From assembly GCA_045648445.1 (NCBI GenBank), contig JAZRNY010000043.1, positions 1-64,000 on the forward strand: DNA of 64,000 nucleotides, read 5' to 3'. This document shows positions 24,961 to 33,879 of the stretch, piece by piece; the stretch's first letter is position 1; each line of letters begins with the position of its first letter. This DNA is from SIG607 sp045648445 (GTDB lineage: Bacteria > Bacillota > Clostridia > Oscillospirales > Acutalibacteraceae). The notes under the pieces were generated by a model that was not told the DNA's origin, made no database searches, and saw only the letters and a list, made by a program, of their open reading frames with translations. The position numbers and the translations under genes were made by a program.

Positions 24961-26436
24961 TTATAATATAATACATATCAATCCGCTGCAACCTTCATTA
25001 ATAACCCTTTCAAGAGTCTCTTGCAGACGCTGTCTGGCATCAATAGGCATTCTCGAAAGTTTTGTATGTAATCCTTCATTTACTAAATCATTTAAAGACT
25101 TACCGAAAATATTAGAATCCCAAATTTTAATTGGATCTTCCTCGAATTCGCTAAGCAAACACATCACTAAATCTTCACTTTGTTTTTCGGTGCCTACAAT
25201 AGGACTGATTTCTGTGGTAATTTCCGCTTTCATCATATGGATTGATGGCGCCGATGCGCGAAGTCTTACCCCATATCTGCCACCTTGTTTCATAATTTCA
25301 GGTTCTTCAAGTCTTAATTCTTCTCGATCAGGCATTACTATACCATAACCGGTTGCCTCTACCTCATCTAAAGCGTTTTTAATTTTTCGATACTCTTTTT
25401 GTATTTTAGAAAGTTCTATAACACTGTCCATTAACTGACAGTCATCTTCAATTGGAAGACCTGATATTTCTTTAATAATCTTATAAAACATTTCCCTATC
25501 TACTTTTAATTCAATTAAAAGTTTTCCTGTGCCAAAATCAATATTTAAAACTTGCGTGCTTTCAACATATGCGCTTGTTTCAGCAAGTTTTCTTAAATCA
25601 TTTACATCTTTTATAAGTAAAAGATTTTCGCAAAACGTTTTAATAGAATTTGTAATATCAGCCCTTAACCAATGGTCCACCTGTAATGAGTTGATCCAAC
25701 ATGGATATTTAATTGCGACCTCTTTAATCGGAAATTCATAAAGTATTTCCGAAATTATTGCTTCTACTTCGCTTTCACTTAGTTCTAAACAGTTAGTAGC
25801 AATAACCGGAACTCCGTATTTTTCTTTCAATTTATTAGAAAGATTTACACTATCTTCAGAATTTGGATACATACAATTCAATACAACAGCAAAAGGTTTT
25901 TTAATTTCTTTTAGTTCAGATATAACTCTTTCTTCTGCTTCTTCATATTCTTCTCGCGGAATATCACTAATACTGCCATCGGTTGTAACAACAAGACCTA
26001 TTGTTGAATGTTCGGTAATAACTTTTCTGGTACCGATTTCAGCAGCCATATTAAACGGTATGGGTTCCTCGTACCAAGGTGTCATAACCATTCTTGGTTG
26101 ATCGTTCTCAAAATATCCTAAAGAACTGGGTACTATGTATCCTACACAATCAATTAAACGCACATTAAATCCAGAATTATCATTTAACGAAATTTTAACT
26201 GCATTTTCGGGTATAAATTTTGGTTCTGTGGTCATTATAGTTCTTCCCGAAGAAGATTGCGGCAATTCATCGTTAGCACGTTCACGGGAAAATTCTTCAG
26301 TAATATTAGGTATTACAAGACTATTCATAAATTGTTTTATAAAAGTTGACTTACCTGTTCTTACAGGACCAACAATTCCAATGTAAATATCACCGCCAGT
26401 GCGGGTCGCTATATCTTTGTAAATATTATGATTCAT
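24961..26436 (-). CDS. spoIVA: Stage IV sporulation protein A (spore coat morphogen ATPase)
   Basis: A 491-residue protein of standard length. The N-terminal TRAFAC-type NTPase domain has Walker A GPVRTGKST near residues 24-32, and the central and C-terminal domains follow to the end, which is short and hydrophobic (GCSGLICIIL) as expected for the membrane-localising tail region. SpoIVA polymerises with ATP hydrolysis on the forespore outer membrane and is the basement layer of the coat; it is made in the mother cell under sigma-E. Upstream, TCATATT followed 13 bases later by CATTTTG is at best a poor sigma-E promoter match. Its presence indicates an endospore former. Confidence 0.97.
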   Translation of the reverse strand: MNHNIYKDIATRTGGDIYIGIVGPVRTGKSTFIKQFMNSLVIPNITEEFSRERANDELPQSSSGRTIMTTEPKFIPENAVKISLNDNSGFNVRLIDCVGYIVPSSLGYFENDQPRMVMTPWYEEPIPFNMAAEIGTRKVITEHSTIGLVVTTDGSISDIPREEYEEAEERVISELKEIKKPFAVVLNCMYPNSEDSVNLSNKLKEKYGVPVIATNCLELSESEVEAIISEILYEFPIKEVAIKYPCWINSLQVDHWLRADITNSIKTFCENLLLIKDVNDLRKLAETSAYVESTQVLNIDFGTGKLLIELKVDREMFYKIIKEISGLPIEDDCQLMDSVIELSKIQKEYRKIKNALDEVEATGYGIVMPDREELRLEEPEIMKQGGRYGVRLRASAPSIHMMKAEITTEISPIVGTEKQSEDLVMCLLSEFEEDPIKIWDSNIFGKSLNDLVNEGLHTKLSRMPIDARQRLQETLERVINEGCSGLICIIL

Positions 26437-26502
26437 ACTCTTTTCCTCCGCTCAAAATGCTCTTTGTACAAGAATATGAATCATCCTTTTAATTTATGCA
26501 AT

Positions 26503-26528
26503 AAAAAATACCGCTTTGAGCGGTATTT
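26503..26528 (-). terminator. Terminator of the spoIIM-xerD unit
   Basis: AAATACCGC, a 5-nt loop and GCGGTATTT, read leftwards into TTTTTTATT, lie just past the xerD stop and upstream of spoIVA. Confidence 0.75.
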
Positions 26529-26535
26529 AAAAATT

Positions 26536-27429
26536 TCATCCTCGTTTGGCCATAGGGTGATATTTTTTATAAGCAAGCGCATATTTGTTTTTTACAATTT
26601 GCGCATATACGTTAGTAGTAGAAATATCACTATGACCAAGCATTTTTTGTATATCGTTAAGTTGTGCACCGTTCTCTAAAAGATGAGCGGCAAATGAATG
26701 TCTAAATGTGTGAGGTGTAATATCTTTTGAAATATCTGCTTGAACAGCATAACCCTTAACAAGTTTCCAAAGTCCTTGACGCGATAAAGGGAATCCTGAC
26801 ATATTAGTAAACAGCCTATCTTCATTAACGTCGAACACAACACAAGGTCTAACATTATTTATGTAATGCGTTAATACGGAAATTGCTTCAGGATAAATAG
26901 GAATAATACGCTCATGCTTATCATCGTGTAAATGTAAAATTCCAATAGTTAAATTTAAATCACTTATCCTTAAATCAACAAGTTCCGTTACTTTAATGCC
27001 GGTTGCATACATAAGTTCAAGAATAGCCTTATCTCTGCAAGATTTATAGTCACTTCCACTTGGTTGAGAAAGCAATTTTAAAACTTCTTTATCGGTAAGT
27101 ATTTCAGGCATTTTTTTCTGAGCAACAATTGATTTAACTGTAGTCATTGGGTTTTGCCTTATAATGCCCGAACGAAGCAAAAAACCAAAATAACATCTCA
27201 GTGTTGCCATAACACGCATTTCGGTTGATTTAGACTTACCCAAAATAGATAAATGCTGAATATAAGAAGATATATGATCGCCACTCACTTTAGAAACATC
27301 TTTAATTTTATTGTCATTACAATATGAAGAAAATTGTGTAAAATCACGCATATAAGACTGAAAAGTGTTTTCAGAGCATTTTTTAGTTTGTTTTAAAAAT
27401 AATTTAAAATCAACACAATAATCTTTCAT
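26536..27429 (-). CDS. xerD: Site-specific tyrosine recombinase, XerD type, with Lys at the first catalytic Arg
   Basis: A 297-residue protein of XerD length, with an N-terminal core-binding domain and a catalytic domain. HxxR (HTFRHSFAAHL), His (LGHSDISTT) and the nucleophile Tyr (VYAQIV) are present. The block that normally reads YATGxRVSEL instead reads YATGIKVTEL; the codon is AAA on the coding strand, so the first catalytic Arg is a Lys. This could weaken cleavage, or be tolerated. The gene is 13 bases downstream of spoIIM and is probably co-transcribed with it, a linkage also seen in Bacillus, where spoIIM lies near ripX/xerD. Confidence 0.85.
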   Translation of the reverse strand: MKDYCVDFKLFLKQTKKCSENTFQSYMRDFTQFSSYCNDNKIKDVSKVSGDHISSYIQHLSILGKSKSTEMRVMATLRCYFGFLLRSGIIRQNPMTTVKSIVAQKKMPEILTDKEVLKLLSQPSGSDYKSCRDKAILELMYATGIKVTELVDLRISDLNLTIGILHLHDDKHERIIPIYPEAISVLTHYINNVRPCVVFDVNEDRLFTNMSGFPLSRQGLWKLVKGYAVQADISKDITPHTFRHSFAAHLLENGAQLNDIQKMLGHSDISTTNVYAQIVKNKYALAYKKYHPMAKRG

Positions 27430-27442
27430 AATATTTCACCAA

Positions 27443-28060
27443 TTAAATAAAATTTCTAAATGCTGTAGACATAAACGCTTCAAGCAATGCTGAAAAAATC
27501 GTAACAAAAATATAAATCACAAAACTCAGCAAATAACGTTTTATATCAACATTAGTAAGTGCCTGACCATCACCTATTGATAATTTACCTAAAAAATACG
27601 ATAATTTGATACTGTTAGCAGAAGCGCTAAATAAACACAAAACGCAAATAATAGAAGACGGTAAAAGAATTATAACGTTTACTACCAATGCATTTAATGT
27701 GCCATATGAATATAAATCGCAAAGGGCAAAACCATAAAGCGCACCACGCAGCATAATAATCATCGGCACAAAAGCACAACCGGTTAATGAAGTGCCAAAC
27801 AATTCTATACTAAATAAAAAAATAAAAGAAAATAAAAAGGATATTGAAAACACCCTTAAAAACGAACTGTCAAGTTTTAAAGAAATGAGCAAATTAGATA
27901 TATGTTTTGAAAAATTTAATAAATTACCTGTTCTATTAATTAAACATGCACATAAAAAACCAAAGGCAAAAATTAGCGCAAAAAACACAACGATTGCGTT
28001 ATTGCGAATTTCGGTAATGAATTTAGATCCACCTAAATGTATAACTTTTGTGTTTTTCAT
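27443..28060 (-). CDS. spoIIM: Stage II sporulation protein M
   Basis: A 205-residue membrane protein with about five hydrophobic helices. I chose ATG at 28058-28060 (MKNTKVIHLGG) because GGAGGA precedes it with proper spacing; an upstream in-frame ATG at 28123 has no ribosome binding site. The MLRGALYGFALC block is typical of the SpoIIM/DUF95 family. SpoIIM is part of the DMP complex (SpoIID-M-P) that thins septal peptidoglycan and drives engulfment. Expression under sigma-E in the mother cell is known for the family. Confidence 0.88.
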   Translation of the reverse strand: MKNTKVIHLGGSKFITEIRNNAIVVFFALIFAFGFLCACLINRTGNLLNFSKHISNLLISLKLDSSFLRVFSISFLFSFIFLFSIELFGTSLTGCAFVPMIIMLRGALYGFALCDLYSYGTLNALVVNVIILLPSSIICVLCLFSASANSIKLSYFLGKLSIGDGQALTNVDIKRYLLSFVIYIFVTIFSALLEAFMSTAFRNFI

Positions 28061-28131
28061 AATAAATCCTCCATTCTTTAAAACATAATATGCTAGCAAA
28101 GGACAAGATATTACAAAAAACAAAATATATA

Positions 28132-28306
28132 TTATGTAACCTTAAGTGGATAGTTTACATATAAATAATTACAAGTAGCCGACAGCAATAGTGATTATAC
28201 AACAGTTTTTATTTTATGTCAACCACATATTTTGCACATCAAAATATTATGTTCACTTATTATGTAAACCTAACAAAATGTGCTACTATAGTTTTATGTT
28301 AACCAC
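28132..28306. promoter_or_regulatory. Cluster of six TTATGTNAACC-like motifs between spoIIM and the SDR gene
   Basis: On the plus strand: TTATGTAACC (28132), TTATGTCAACCAC (28214), TTATGTTCAC (28247), TTATGTAAACC (28260) and TTATGTTAACCAC (28294); on the minus strand TATGTAAAC at about 28153-28161. The first is preceded by AATATATA and so resembles the right half and centre of a Firmicutes dif site. They may be operator boxes or Xer half-sites; the sequence alone does not decide. The rest of the 332-bp gap from 28061 is otherwise featureless. Confidence 0.45.
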
Positions 28307-28355
28307 TACTTGTAGTGTGACTATAAAAAACTCTTTAAAAATTTATGAAATATGT

Positions 28356-28361
28356 TATAAT
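28356..28361 (+). promoter_or_regulatory. Extended -10 promoter element of the SDR gene
   Basis: TGTTATAAT (TG, one base, TATAAT) with a weak TTTAAA about 16 bp upstream, 32 bp before the start codon. Confidence 0.5.
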
Positions 28362-28392
28362 AAATTTATAAATAATTTATGGAAGTGTTTAT

Positions 28393-29127
28393 ATGAGTAA
28401 AACAGTTTTAATTACAGGAGCTTCGGGAGGTATTGGGTCAGCCACTGCCATTCTATTCGCTGAAAAAGGATGGAACGTTGTTATGAACTATTATCGTTCT
28501 GCAGAGTCCGCTAAATTATTAGCCTCTTCCCTTGCCTCACGAGGATATTCAGTATTACCTATATACGCAGACGTCTCAGATCGTTCTCAGGTAGATAGAA
28601 TGATTTATGAGGCGGAAAGAAGATATGGTAAAATTGACGCATTAGTCAACAACGCCGGCATTTCACAGCAAAAACTGTTTACTGATATAACCGATTCAGA
28701 TTTTGAAAAAATGATTAATATCAACTTAAAAGGACCTTTTATTTGCAGTCAATGTGTACTTCCGGGGATGATCCACCAAAAGAGTGGTAAAATCGTAAAC
28801 GTATCTTCTGTATGGGGTGTTACAGGTGGTTCGTGTGAAGTTCACTACTCGGCAAGTAAAGCAGGGTTAATTGGGCTTACTAAAGCATTGGCTAAAGAAG
28901 TGGCTCCAAGCGGAATACAAGTAAATTGCATCGCTCCAGGCATTATCGAAACTCCTATGAACAACCATTTAACACCGGACGAACTCAGCGACTTTGTTGA
29001 TGAGATACCGCTCGGCAGAATGGGTGAAGCAAGTGAAGTTGCCGAACTTATATATTTTTTATGCAGTGAAAGTTCTGACTACATAACCGGACAGGTTATT
29101 TCTCAAGATGGCGGAATTGCAATATAA
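28393..29127 (+). CDS. SDR oxidoreductase, probable EF-P 5-aminopentanone reductase (YmfI-like)
   Basis: A 244-residue short-chain dehydrogenase with the NAD(P)-binding TGASGGIG motif, NNAG, the catalytic Ser in NVSSVWG and the YxxxK pair in YSASK. The blocks NNAGISQQKLFTDIT and WGVTGGSCEVHYSASK look like the YmfI subfamily, which reduces the 5-aminopentanone carried on elongation factor P in Bacillus. A FabG role (3-oxoacyl-ACP reductase) is the alternative; no fatty-acid genes are adjacent. It is monocistronic, with an extended -10 promoter and its own terminator. Confidence 0.7.
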   Translation: MSKTVLITGASGGIGSATAILFAEKGWNVVMNYYRSAESAKLLASSLASRGYSVLPIYADVSDRSQVDRMIYEAERRYGKIDALVNNAGISQQKLFTDITDSDFEKMININLKGPFICSQCVLPGMIHQKSGKIVNVSSVWGVTGGSCEVHYSASKAGLIGLTKALAKEVAPSGIQVNCIAPGIIETPMNNHLTPDELSDFVDEIPLGRMGEASEVAELIYFLCSESSDYITGQVISQDGGIAI

Positions 29128-29157
29128 AAAATAGGATAGTCAAACTATCCTATTTTA
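29128..29157. terminator. Bidirectional terminator between the SDR gene and mutS2
   Basis: AAATAGGATAGT, a CAA loop and ACTATCCTATTT with A and T tracts on either side, between convergent genes. Confidence 0.85.
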
Positions 29158-31548
29158 TTTTTTTATCGTAGCTATTGTAACACCATTTTCGCCTTCACCA
29201 AATGTACCAACCCTAAATGTTTCAATATTAGGATGCTTTCTGAAGTGTGAATGAACCGCATCTCTAAGTACGCCGGTACCTTTTCCGTGAATAACGGTGA
29301 CAACATCTATGCCGGATAATATTGCTTCATCGATATAACGATCAACAACCATTATACCTTCCATTTTATCCATACCGCGAATATCAATTTCACCGGTAGT
29401 TGTACGTTCAACCCTTGATTTCAATCCGGAAACATTGCGCGTTTTTTTACTTTCTACAGTTTTTTTGTCGTTAGCGGAAAGTTTTATATCACTATAATCA
29501 ACCCACACGCTAATATTCCCTGTGTGAACATATACTTTTTTGTTCTTTTCATCAACCTTTGAAACGTTACCTTTTTTGCTAAGAGATGTTACTATAACAA
29601 CGTCTCCGATAATAGGTGTTCTTGGCAACACATACTCATTGTCAGAATTTTCATCAACAGGATCTACAAGGTTTTCGATATCAATAACACCTTTTTTTGC
29701 CAATTGTTTGGCCTGTGCAATTCGTTCGGCAGCATTATTGATATTTAACTCTTTTTTAAGTTCTTCTAACGCATTAAGCAACTGATTAGATTGAAAACGA
29801 GCGTTTTCTAAAATCCTTGAAGCATCTTCCCTGCTTTTAGAAATTATAAGTTCCTTTTTCCTTTCAATTTCAGCAAGATGAGAACTCACTCGTTCCCTTT
29901 CTTTGGCAAGTTCTAGTCTTATTTTAGCCGCTTCTTGCTTTTCAAACTCTATTTCTTTCTTGGTTTCTTCAAGCATAGAAGCAACCTTTTCAAAACGTCT
30001 GCTATCTTCATTAATACCGTTTTTTGCATCGTTAATTATATCCATCGACATTCCAAGTGCACCCGCTATTGCAAAAGCGTTGGACTTTCCCGGAATACCA
30101 AACATAAGTTTGTAGGTTGGTTTTAAACTATCTACGTCAAACTCAAAACACGCATTTTGAACACCCGGTGTATCAAGCGCATACGCCTTTAACTCTGAAT
30201 AATGAGTAGTAGCGACAATTTTTGCGCCCAATACGTGCAAGCGATAAAGAATTGCTCTGGCAAGTGCCGCGCCTTCTATAGGGTCGGTACCGCCACCAAG
30301 TTCATCCAAAAGCACAAGTGAATTATCATTTGCGTTATTCAAGATATTAATGATATTAACCATATGGGACGAAAAGGTTGAAAGTGAAAGTTCAATGCTT
30401 TGTTCATCTCCAATATCTACAAGAATTCTATCAAAAATCGCAATATCACTATTACTGTCAACCGGAATTAACAATCCGCACATAGTCATTAAAGATAATA
30501 AACCTACAGTTTTCAGAGTTACCGTTTTACCACCGGTGTTCGGTCCAGTAATTATTAACGAATTATATTCATCACCAATTTGAACGGTAATAGGAACGAT
30601 TTTATTTTTATCTATAAGAGGATGACGAGCATTTTTTAGGTAAACTTTACCGCAATTGTTTATATTCGGCAAAGTTGCTTTCATTTTATAAGCCAAAGAA
30701 GCCTTCGCAAATATTAAATTAAGATTAATAAGCATTTCATAAGAAGAACGAATTGCTTGAGCAAATTGTGAAGTTTCAGTGGATAAATCGCTTAATATTT
30801 GATCAATCTCAGCCCTTTCCTTGGACTGTAAAACCCTTAGTTCGTTATTAAGTTCAACAATAATCATAGGTTCAACAAATAATGTTGCTCCCGAAGAAGA
30901 CGTATCGTGGACTATTCCGGGTACGAGGTTTTTATATTCTGATTTAACGGGAATAACGTATCTTCCATCACGCTGAGTAACAATTGCTTCTTGAAGATAT
31001 TTAGATTTGGCGCCATCTTTAATTATTTTATCAAATCTATTTCGAACATTAGCGGAAGTAGATTTAATTTTTCTTCTGATTTCTGCAAGTGCCGATGATG
31101 CATTATCACTCATTTCATCTTCGCTTTTTATACAATATAAAATTTTATCTTCAAAATATCTATTAGGATATAGTCCGTTAAAAAATTCATCTAAAGCAGA
31201 TTCATTTTCGCCATTGCAATTTTCACGCCAATTTTTTACTGAACGAATTATACGTAAAGTTTCGCTAACTTTAAGCAATTCTTTCATGGTCAAAACTCCA
31301 CCTGCTTCGCTTCTTGCAAGTAACGAATTTATACCATTGATATTACCAAAAGACGGTGCCGAAAATCTAGACATAAGCACGTATGCATCATCAGTTTGTT
31401 TTAACAGTTTTTTAACAGTACCAATATCGTTGGATGCAGTCAAAGAAACAGCCATAGATTTAGCATCATCCATAGTTGCTTCATTAGACAGTAAAATTAA
31501 AATTTTATCAAGTTCAAGAGTTTTCGAATATTTTAATAAATCGTACAC
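29155..31548 (-). CDS. mutS2: Endonuclease MutS2
   Basis: A 797-residue protein. The MutS core and clamp helices cover the first 300 residues; the ATPase has Walker A GPNTGGKTVTLKT and Walker B LVLLDELGGGTDP; a long coiled coil (about 520-620, Glu/Lys-rich) follows; and the C-terminal Smr nuclease domain is complete (EIDIRGM and VTVIHGKGTG). MutS2 lacks mismatch binding; in Bacillus it binds collided ribosomes and splits them, and in other species it suppresses recombination. It is the last gene of the yqfC-to-recO run. Confidence 0.95.
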   Translation of the reverse strand: MYDLLKYSKTLELDKILILLSNEATMDDAKSMAVSLTASNDIGTVKKLLKQTDDAYVLMSRFSAPSFGNINGINSLLARSEAGGVLTMKELLKVSETLRIIRSVKNWRENCNGENESALDEFFNGLYPNRYFEDKILYCIKSEDEMSDNASSALAEIRRKIKSTSANVRNRFDKIIKDGAKSKYLQEAIVTQRDGRYVIPVKSEYKNLVPGIVHDTSSSGATLFVEPMIIVELNNELRVLQSKERAEIDQILSDLSTETSQFAQAIRSSYEMLINLNLIFAKASLAYKMKATLPNINNCGKVYLKNARHPLIDKNKIVPITVQIGDEYNSLIITGPNTGGKTVTLKTVGLLSLMTMCGLLIPVDSNSDIAIFDRILVDIGDEQSIELSLSTFSSHMVNIINILNNANDNSLVLLDELGGGTDPIEGAALARAILYRLHVLGAKIVATTHYSELKAYALDTPGVQNACFEFDVDSLKPTYKLMFGIPGKSNAFAIAGALGMSMDIINDAKNGINEDSRRFEKVASMLEETKKEIEFEKQEAAKIRLELAKERERVSSHLAEIERKKELIISKSREDASRILENARFQSNQLLNALEELKKELNINNAAERIAQAKQLAKKGVIDIENLVDPVDENSDNEYVLPRTPIIGDVVIVTSLSKKGNVSKVDEKNKKVYVHTGNISVWVDYSDIKLSANDKKTVESKKTRNVSGLKSRVERTTTGEIDIRGMDKMEGIMVVDRYIDEAILSGIDVVTVIHGKGTGVLRDAVHSHFRKHPNIETFRVGTFGEGENGVTIATIKK

Positions 31549-31552
31549 CGTA

Positions 31553-32323
31553 TTACATCCTTATTTGAGATAAAAAATCAAGAGTTTTATATTTATGTTC
31601 CGTTTGAGAACAAATATATTTTTCAGTCACTTTAGAAAGATACGCTGCTTTTTCCGAAGGTATATCAAAATTATAAATATTTTTAAATTCAGAAAAAACA
31701 ATGTGCCGCATCGCGCTGAGCACGGTGCGGTCTATTGGAATAAATGAAGGTGAAATATCTTTACAATTTTCGCAATAAAGTTTACCATCCATAACGTTAA
31801 AATACATAACGTCTGCTTCAAAAAAAGAACAACCTGCGCAAGCAATTAAATCAGGCATATAACCCGAAATCACAGCCAAGCGGAGTTCAGTAATTGCTTT
31901 AATAAGTTCAGGGTCACGTTTTTCATTCACTAAAAAATGCAACGAATTTAAAAATAAACGCAGATATTTATCCCCTTCATCTTCACTCGGCATAGAAAAC
32001 GCAGCAAGTTCACAAAAATATTGAGCAATACCTAATAAATAAACGTCGCTACCAACGTCAAAAAAACTTTTAATAGGTTGCGCTTCGTAAATTTTGTATG
32101 TATCTCCCGACTTAACAAAAGAATAATTAGCATAACACAGCAAACCGGAAGCGGAAAATTTTTTATTGGTTATTTTTTTAGATCCAGATGAAAAGGCCTT
32201 TATAACACCAAAGTCGCGCGTAAGAATAGTAAGGAGTTTGTCATTCTCCCCTACGTTCATTTCTTTCACTACCAAACCGTCCGATGCAAGTCGTTCCTTT
32301 GTTGTTATCACTGATTTTTCCAT
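31553..32323 (-). CDS. recO: DNA repair protein RecO
   Basis: RecO (about 256 residues) has an N-terminal OB fold (SDGLVVKEMNVGENDKLLTILTRDFG) and a C-terminal helical domain with a zinc site (CAGCSFF and CENC). It anneals SSB-coated DNA and loads RecA with RecR. The start is uncertain: ATG at 32321-32323 abuts AAAGG, and a GTG at 32309-32311 has better spacing; both lie inside the overlapping yqzL-like ORF, suggesting translational coupling. A longer frame reaches back to 32392, but that sequence is explained by yqzL. Confidence 0.88.
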   Translation of the reverse strand: MEKSVITTKERLASDGLVVKEMNVGENDKLLTILTRDFGVIKAFSSGSKKITNKKFSASGLLCYANYSFVKSGDTYKIYEAQPIKSFFDVGSDVYLLGIAQYFCELAAFSMPSEDEGDKYLRLFLNSLHFLVNEKRDPELIKAITELRLAVISGYMPDLIACAGCSFFEADVMYFNVMDGKLYCENCKDISPSFIPIDRTVLSAMRHIVFSEFKNIYNFDIPSEKAAYLSKVTEKYICSQTEHKYKTLDFLSQIRM

Positions 32324-32405
32324 CCTTTGCAGCGCAATACGAAAGATAATCGCAAACTTTACCAGATGCACTAAACTTTTGCCATAAAGCATCTTGTTTA
32401 TCCAT
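32241..32405 (-). CDS. yqzL: YqzL-like small protein overlapping recO
   Basis: A 54-codon ORF starts at ATG 32403-32405 behind GGAG (eight-base spacer). It reads MDKQDALWQKFSASGKVCDY and then LSYCAAKDGK, matching the YqzL pattern of Trp, Phe-Ser, Gly and Asp-Tyr-Leu in a protein of about 50 residues. In Bacillus yqzL also lies exactly between era and recO. Its 3' part overlaps the start of recO by about 80 bases in another frame. Function unknown. The position and the motif make it real; the C-terminal tail after about residue 35 is less typical and may be shaped by the overlap. Confidence 0.7.
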   Translation of the reverse strand: MDKQDALWQKFSASGKVCDYLSYCAAKDGKISDNNKGTTCIGRFGSERNERRGE

Positions 32406-32460
32406 AAATATCACTCCACTAAAAGTGTTACCCTTTTATAATGGAGATATTAACGGAAAG

Positions 32461-33387
32461 TTAATCCAATCCAAACGAATGAATTATACCTTGACGATTT
32501 CGCCAATCTTCTTTAACCTTTACCCACAGTTTAAGAGAGGCTCTTATTCCATAAAATTTTTCAATATCAATACGCGCTTGTGTACCTATTTTTTTAAGCA
32601 TAGCACCGGATTTACCAATTATAATTCCCTTATGTGTATCTTTTTCACAATAAATTGTGGCTTCGACGTTAAGTATCGGCTCACCCTCAGAATTATCTTT
32701 CTCAAATAATCTTTCAATACATACAGCAACCCCGTGAGGTATTTCTTTTTGTAAGCATCTAAGCATTTTTTCACGAATAAGTTCGCAAATCATAACTTCA
32801 TCAGCCTGATCTGTAACGTCGCCATCTGCAAAATAATGCGGCGATTCGATAACATTTTTCAAACAGTCATCTATCAAAATATCTACACCGTCGCCTGTTA
32901 CAGCAGATAAAGGTATAACCGACTGAAAATCATAAGCATCCTTGTACTTGCATATTACATCAAGGACTTCCTCTTTATTTTCAAGCAAATCTATTTTGTT
33001 TATTACTAAAATAGTTTTTAATTTTCTTTTTTTAAGTTCATCAATTAATGCAATTTCTGCAGGAGGTAATGAATTTGTTTCATTTTTAAACTTTGGAGAA
33101 GCATCAACAACCAAAACCGCAGCCTCTACGTCAGACATACCGGTACCAACTGCTTTAATCATTTGCTCGCCAAGAAGATTATGCGGTTTATGAAAACCCG
33201 GAGTATCAACAAAAACGAGTTGTTTTTCATCTTTTGTAAAAACGCCCATAATTCGTGTGCGGGTTGTTTGAGGCTTGTCCGAAACTATTGCGATTTTTTG
33301 GCCTACGATTTTATTTATAAGCGAAGACTTACCAACGTTAGGTCTGCCTAAAATGGCTATAAAAGCAGATTTTTGAGAATTATTCAT
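32461..33387 (-). CDS. era: GTPase Era
   Basis: A 308-residue ribosome-assembly GTPase. G1 is GRPNVGKSS, G3 is DTPGFHKP and G4 is NKID, and the C-terminal KH domain carries the GKSGAMLKKIG loop that binds the 3' end of 16S rRNA. Length is normal. It lies between ybeY and the yqzL-recO pair, the classical Firmicutes order, although the cdd and dgkA genes found between ybeY and era in Bacillus are absent here. Confidence 0.97.
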   Translation of the reverse strand: MNNSQKSAFIAILGRPNVGKSSLINKIVGQKIAIVSDKPQTTRTRIMGVFTKDEKQLVFVDTPGFHKPHNLLGEQMIKAVGTGMSDVEAAVLVVDASPKFKNETNSLPPAEIALIDELKKRKLKTILVINKIDLLENKEEVLDVICKYKDAYDFQSVIPLSAVTGDGVDILIDDCLKNVIESPHYFADGDVTDQADEVMICELIREKMLRCLQKEIPHGVAVCIERLFEKDNSEGEPILNVEATIYCEKDTHKGIIIGKSGAMLKKIGTQARIDIEKFYGIRASLKLWVKVKEDWRNRQGIIHSFGLD

Positions 33388-33396
33388 ATGTACTCC

Positions 33397-33879
33397 TTAA
33401 TTAATAAATGCAAGACCTAATTCTTTCAGTATATCATCTTGTTTTTCGCGCATTTGCATTTCTTCAATACCCCCGTTAACGTGGTCGTATCCAAGTAAAT
33501 GTAACATTGAATGAATAGTTAAAAACGCAATTTCGCGCCTTAAAGAATGACCGTATAAATCAGCCTGAGCATAAGCATGTTCAGTAGAAATAATTATATC
33601 ACCAAGTAAACACGCATCAGTTGCAGGATTTTTATCGTACACGCCGTTTTCACCTAACGGAAAGGATAATACGTCGGTTGATTTATCAATATTTCTATGA
33701 GCCAAATTCAATTCTTTTATCTGCTCGTCATCAACAAAAGTTACATCAACCTCCGCATTTTCAGCAAAGTTTTCATATGTTAAAGTTGCTTTACAAGCCT
33801 GACGTACTAATAGACGAATGCCTGTAGGCAATTTGTGGACTTTTTGTTTGTCGAAAATATTTACTTTAACGCTTTTCAT
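33397..33879 (-). CDS. ybeY: Endoribonuclease YbeY
   Basis: A 160-residue protein with the zinc-binding signature HSMLHLLGYDH (three His) near residues 125-135, the hallmark of YbeY. It takes part in 16S rRNA 3' maturation and ribosome quality control. The ATG overlaps the phoH gene by 14 bases, so the two are translationally coupled. Confidence 0.95.
   Translation of the reverse strand: MKSVKVNIFDKQKVHKLPTGIRLLVRQACKATLTYENFAENAEVDVTFVDDEQIKELNLAHRNIDKSTDVLSFPLGENGVYDKNPATDACLLGDIIISTEHAYAQADLYGHSLRREIAFLTIHSMLHLLGYDHVNGGIEEMQMREKQDDILKELGLAFIN

Noticed and set aside
28114..28141. Chromosomal dif site
   Set aside because: The right arm and centre fit, but the left (XerC) arm matches only about four of eleven bases, so I kept it as dif-like only.
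32324..32392. N-terminal extension of RecO to 32392
   Set aside because: The stretch is better explained by the overlapping yqzL-like gene, which has the ribosome binding site and recognisable residues.
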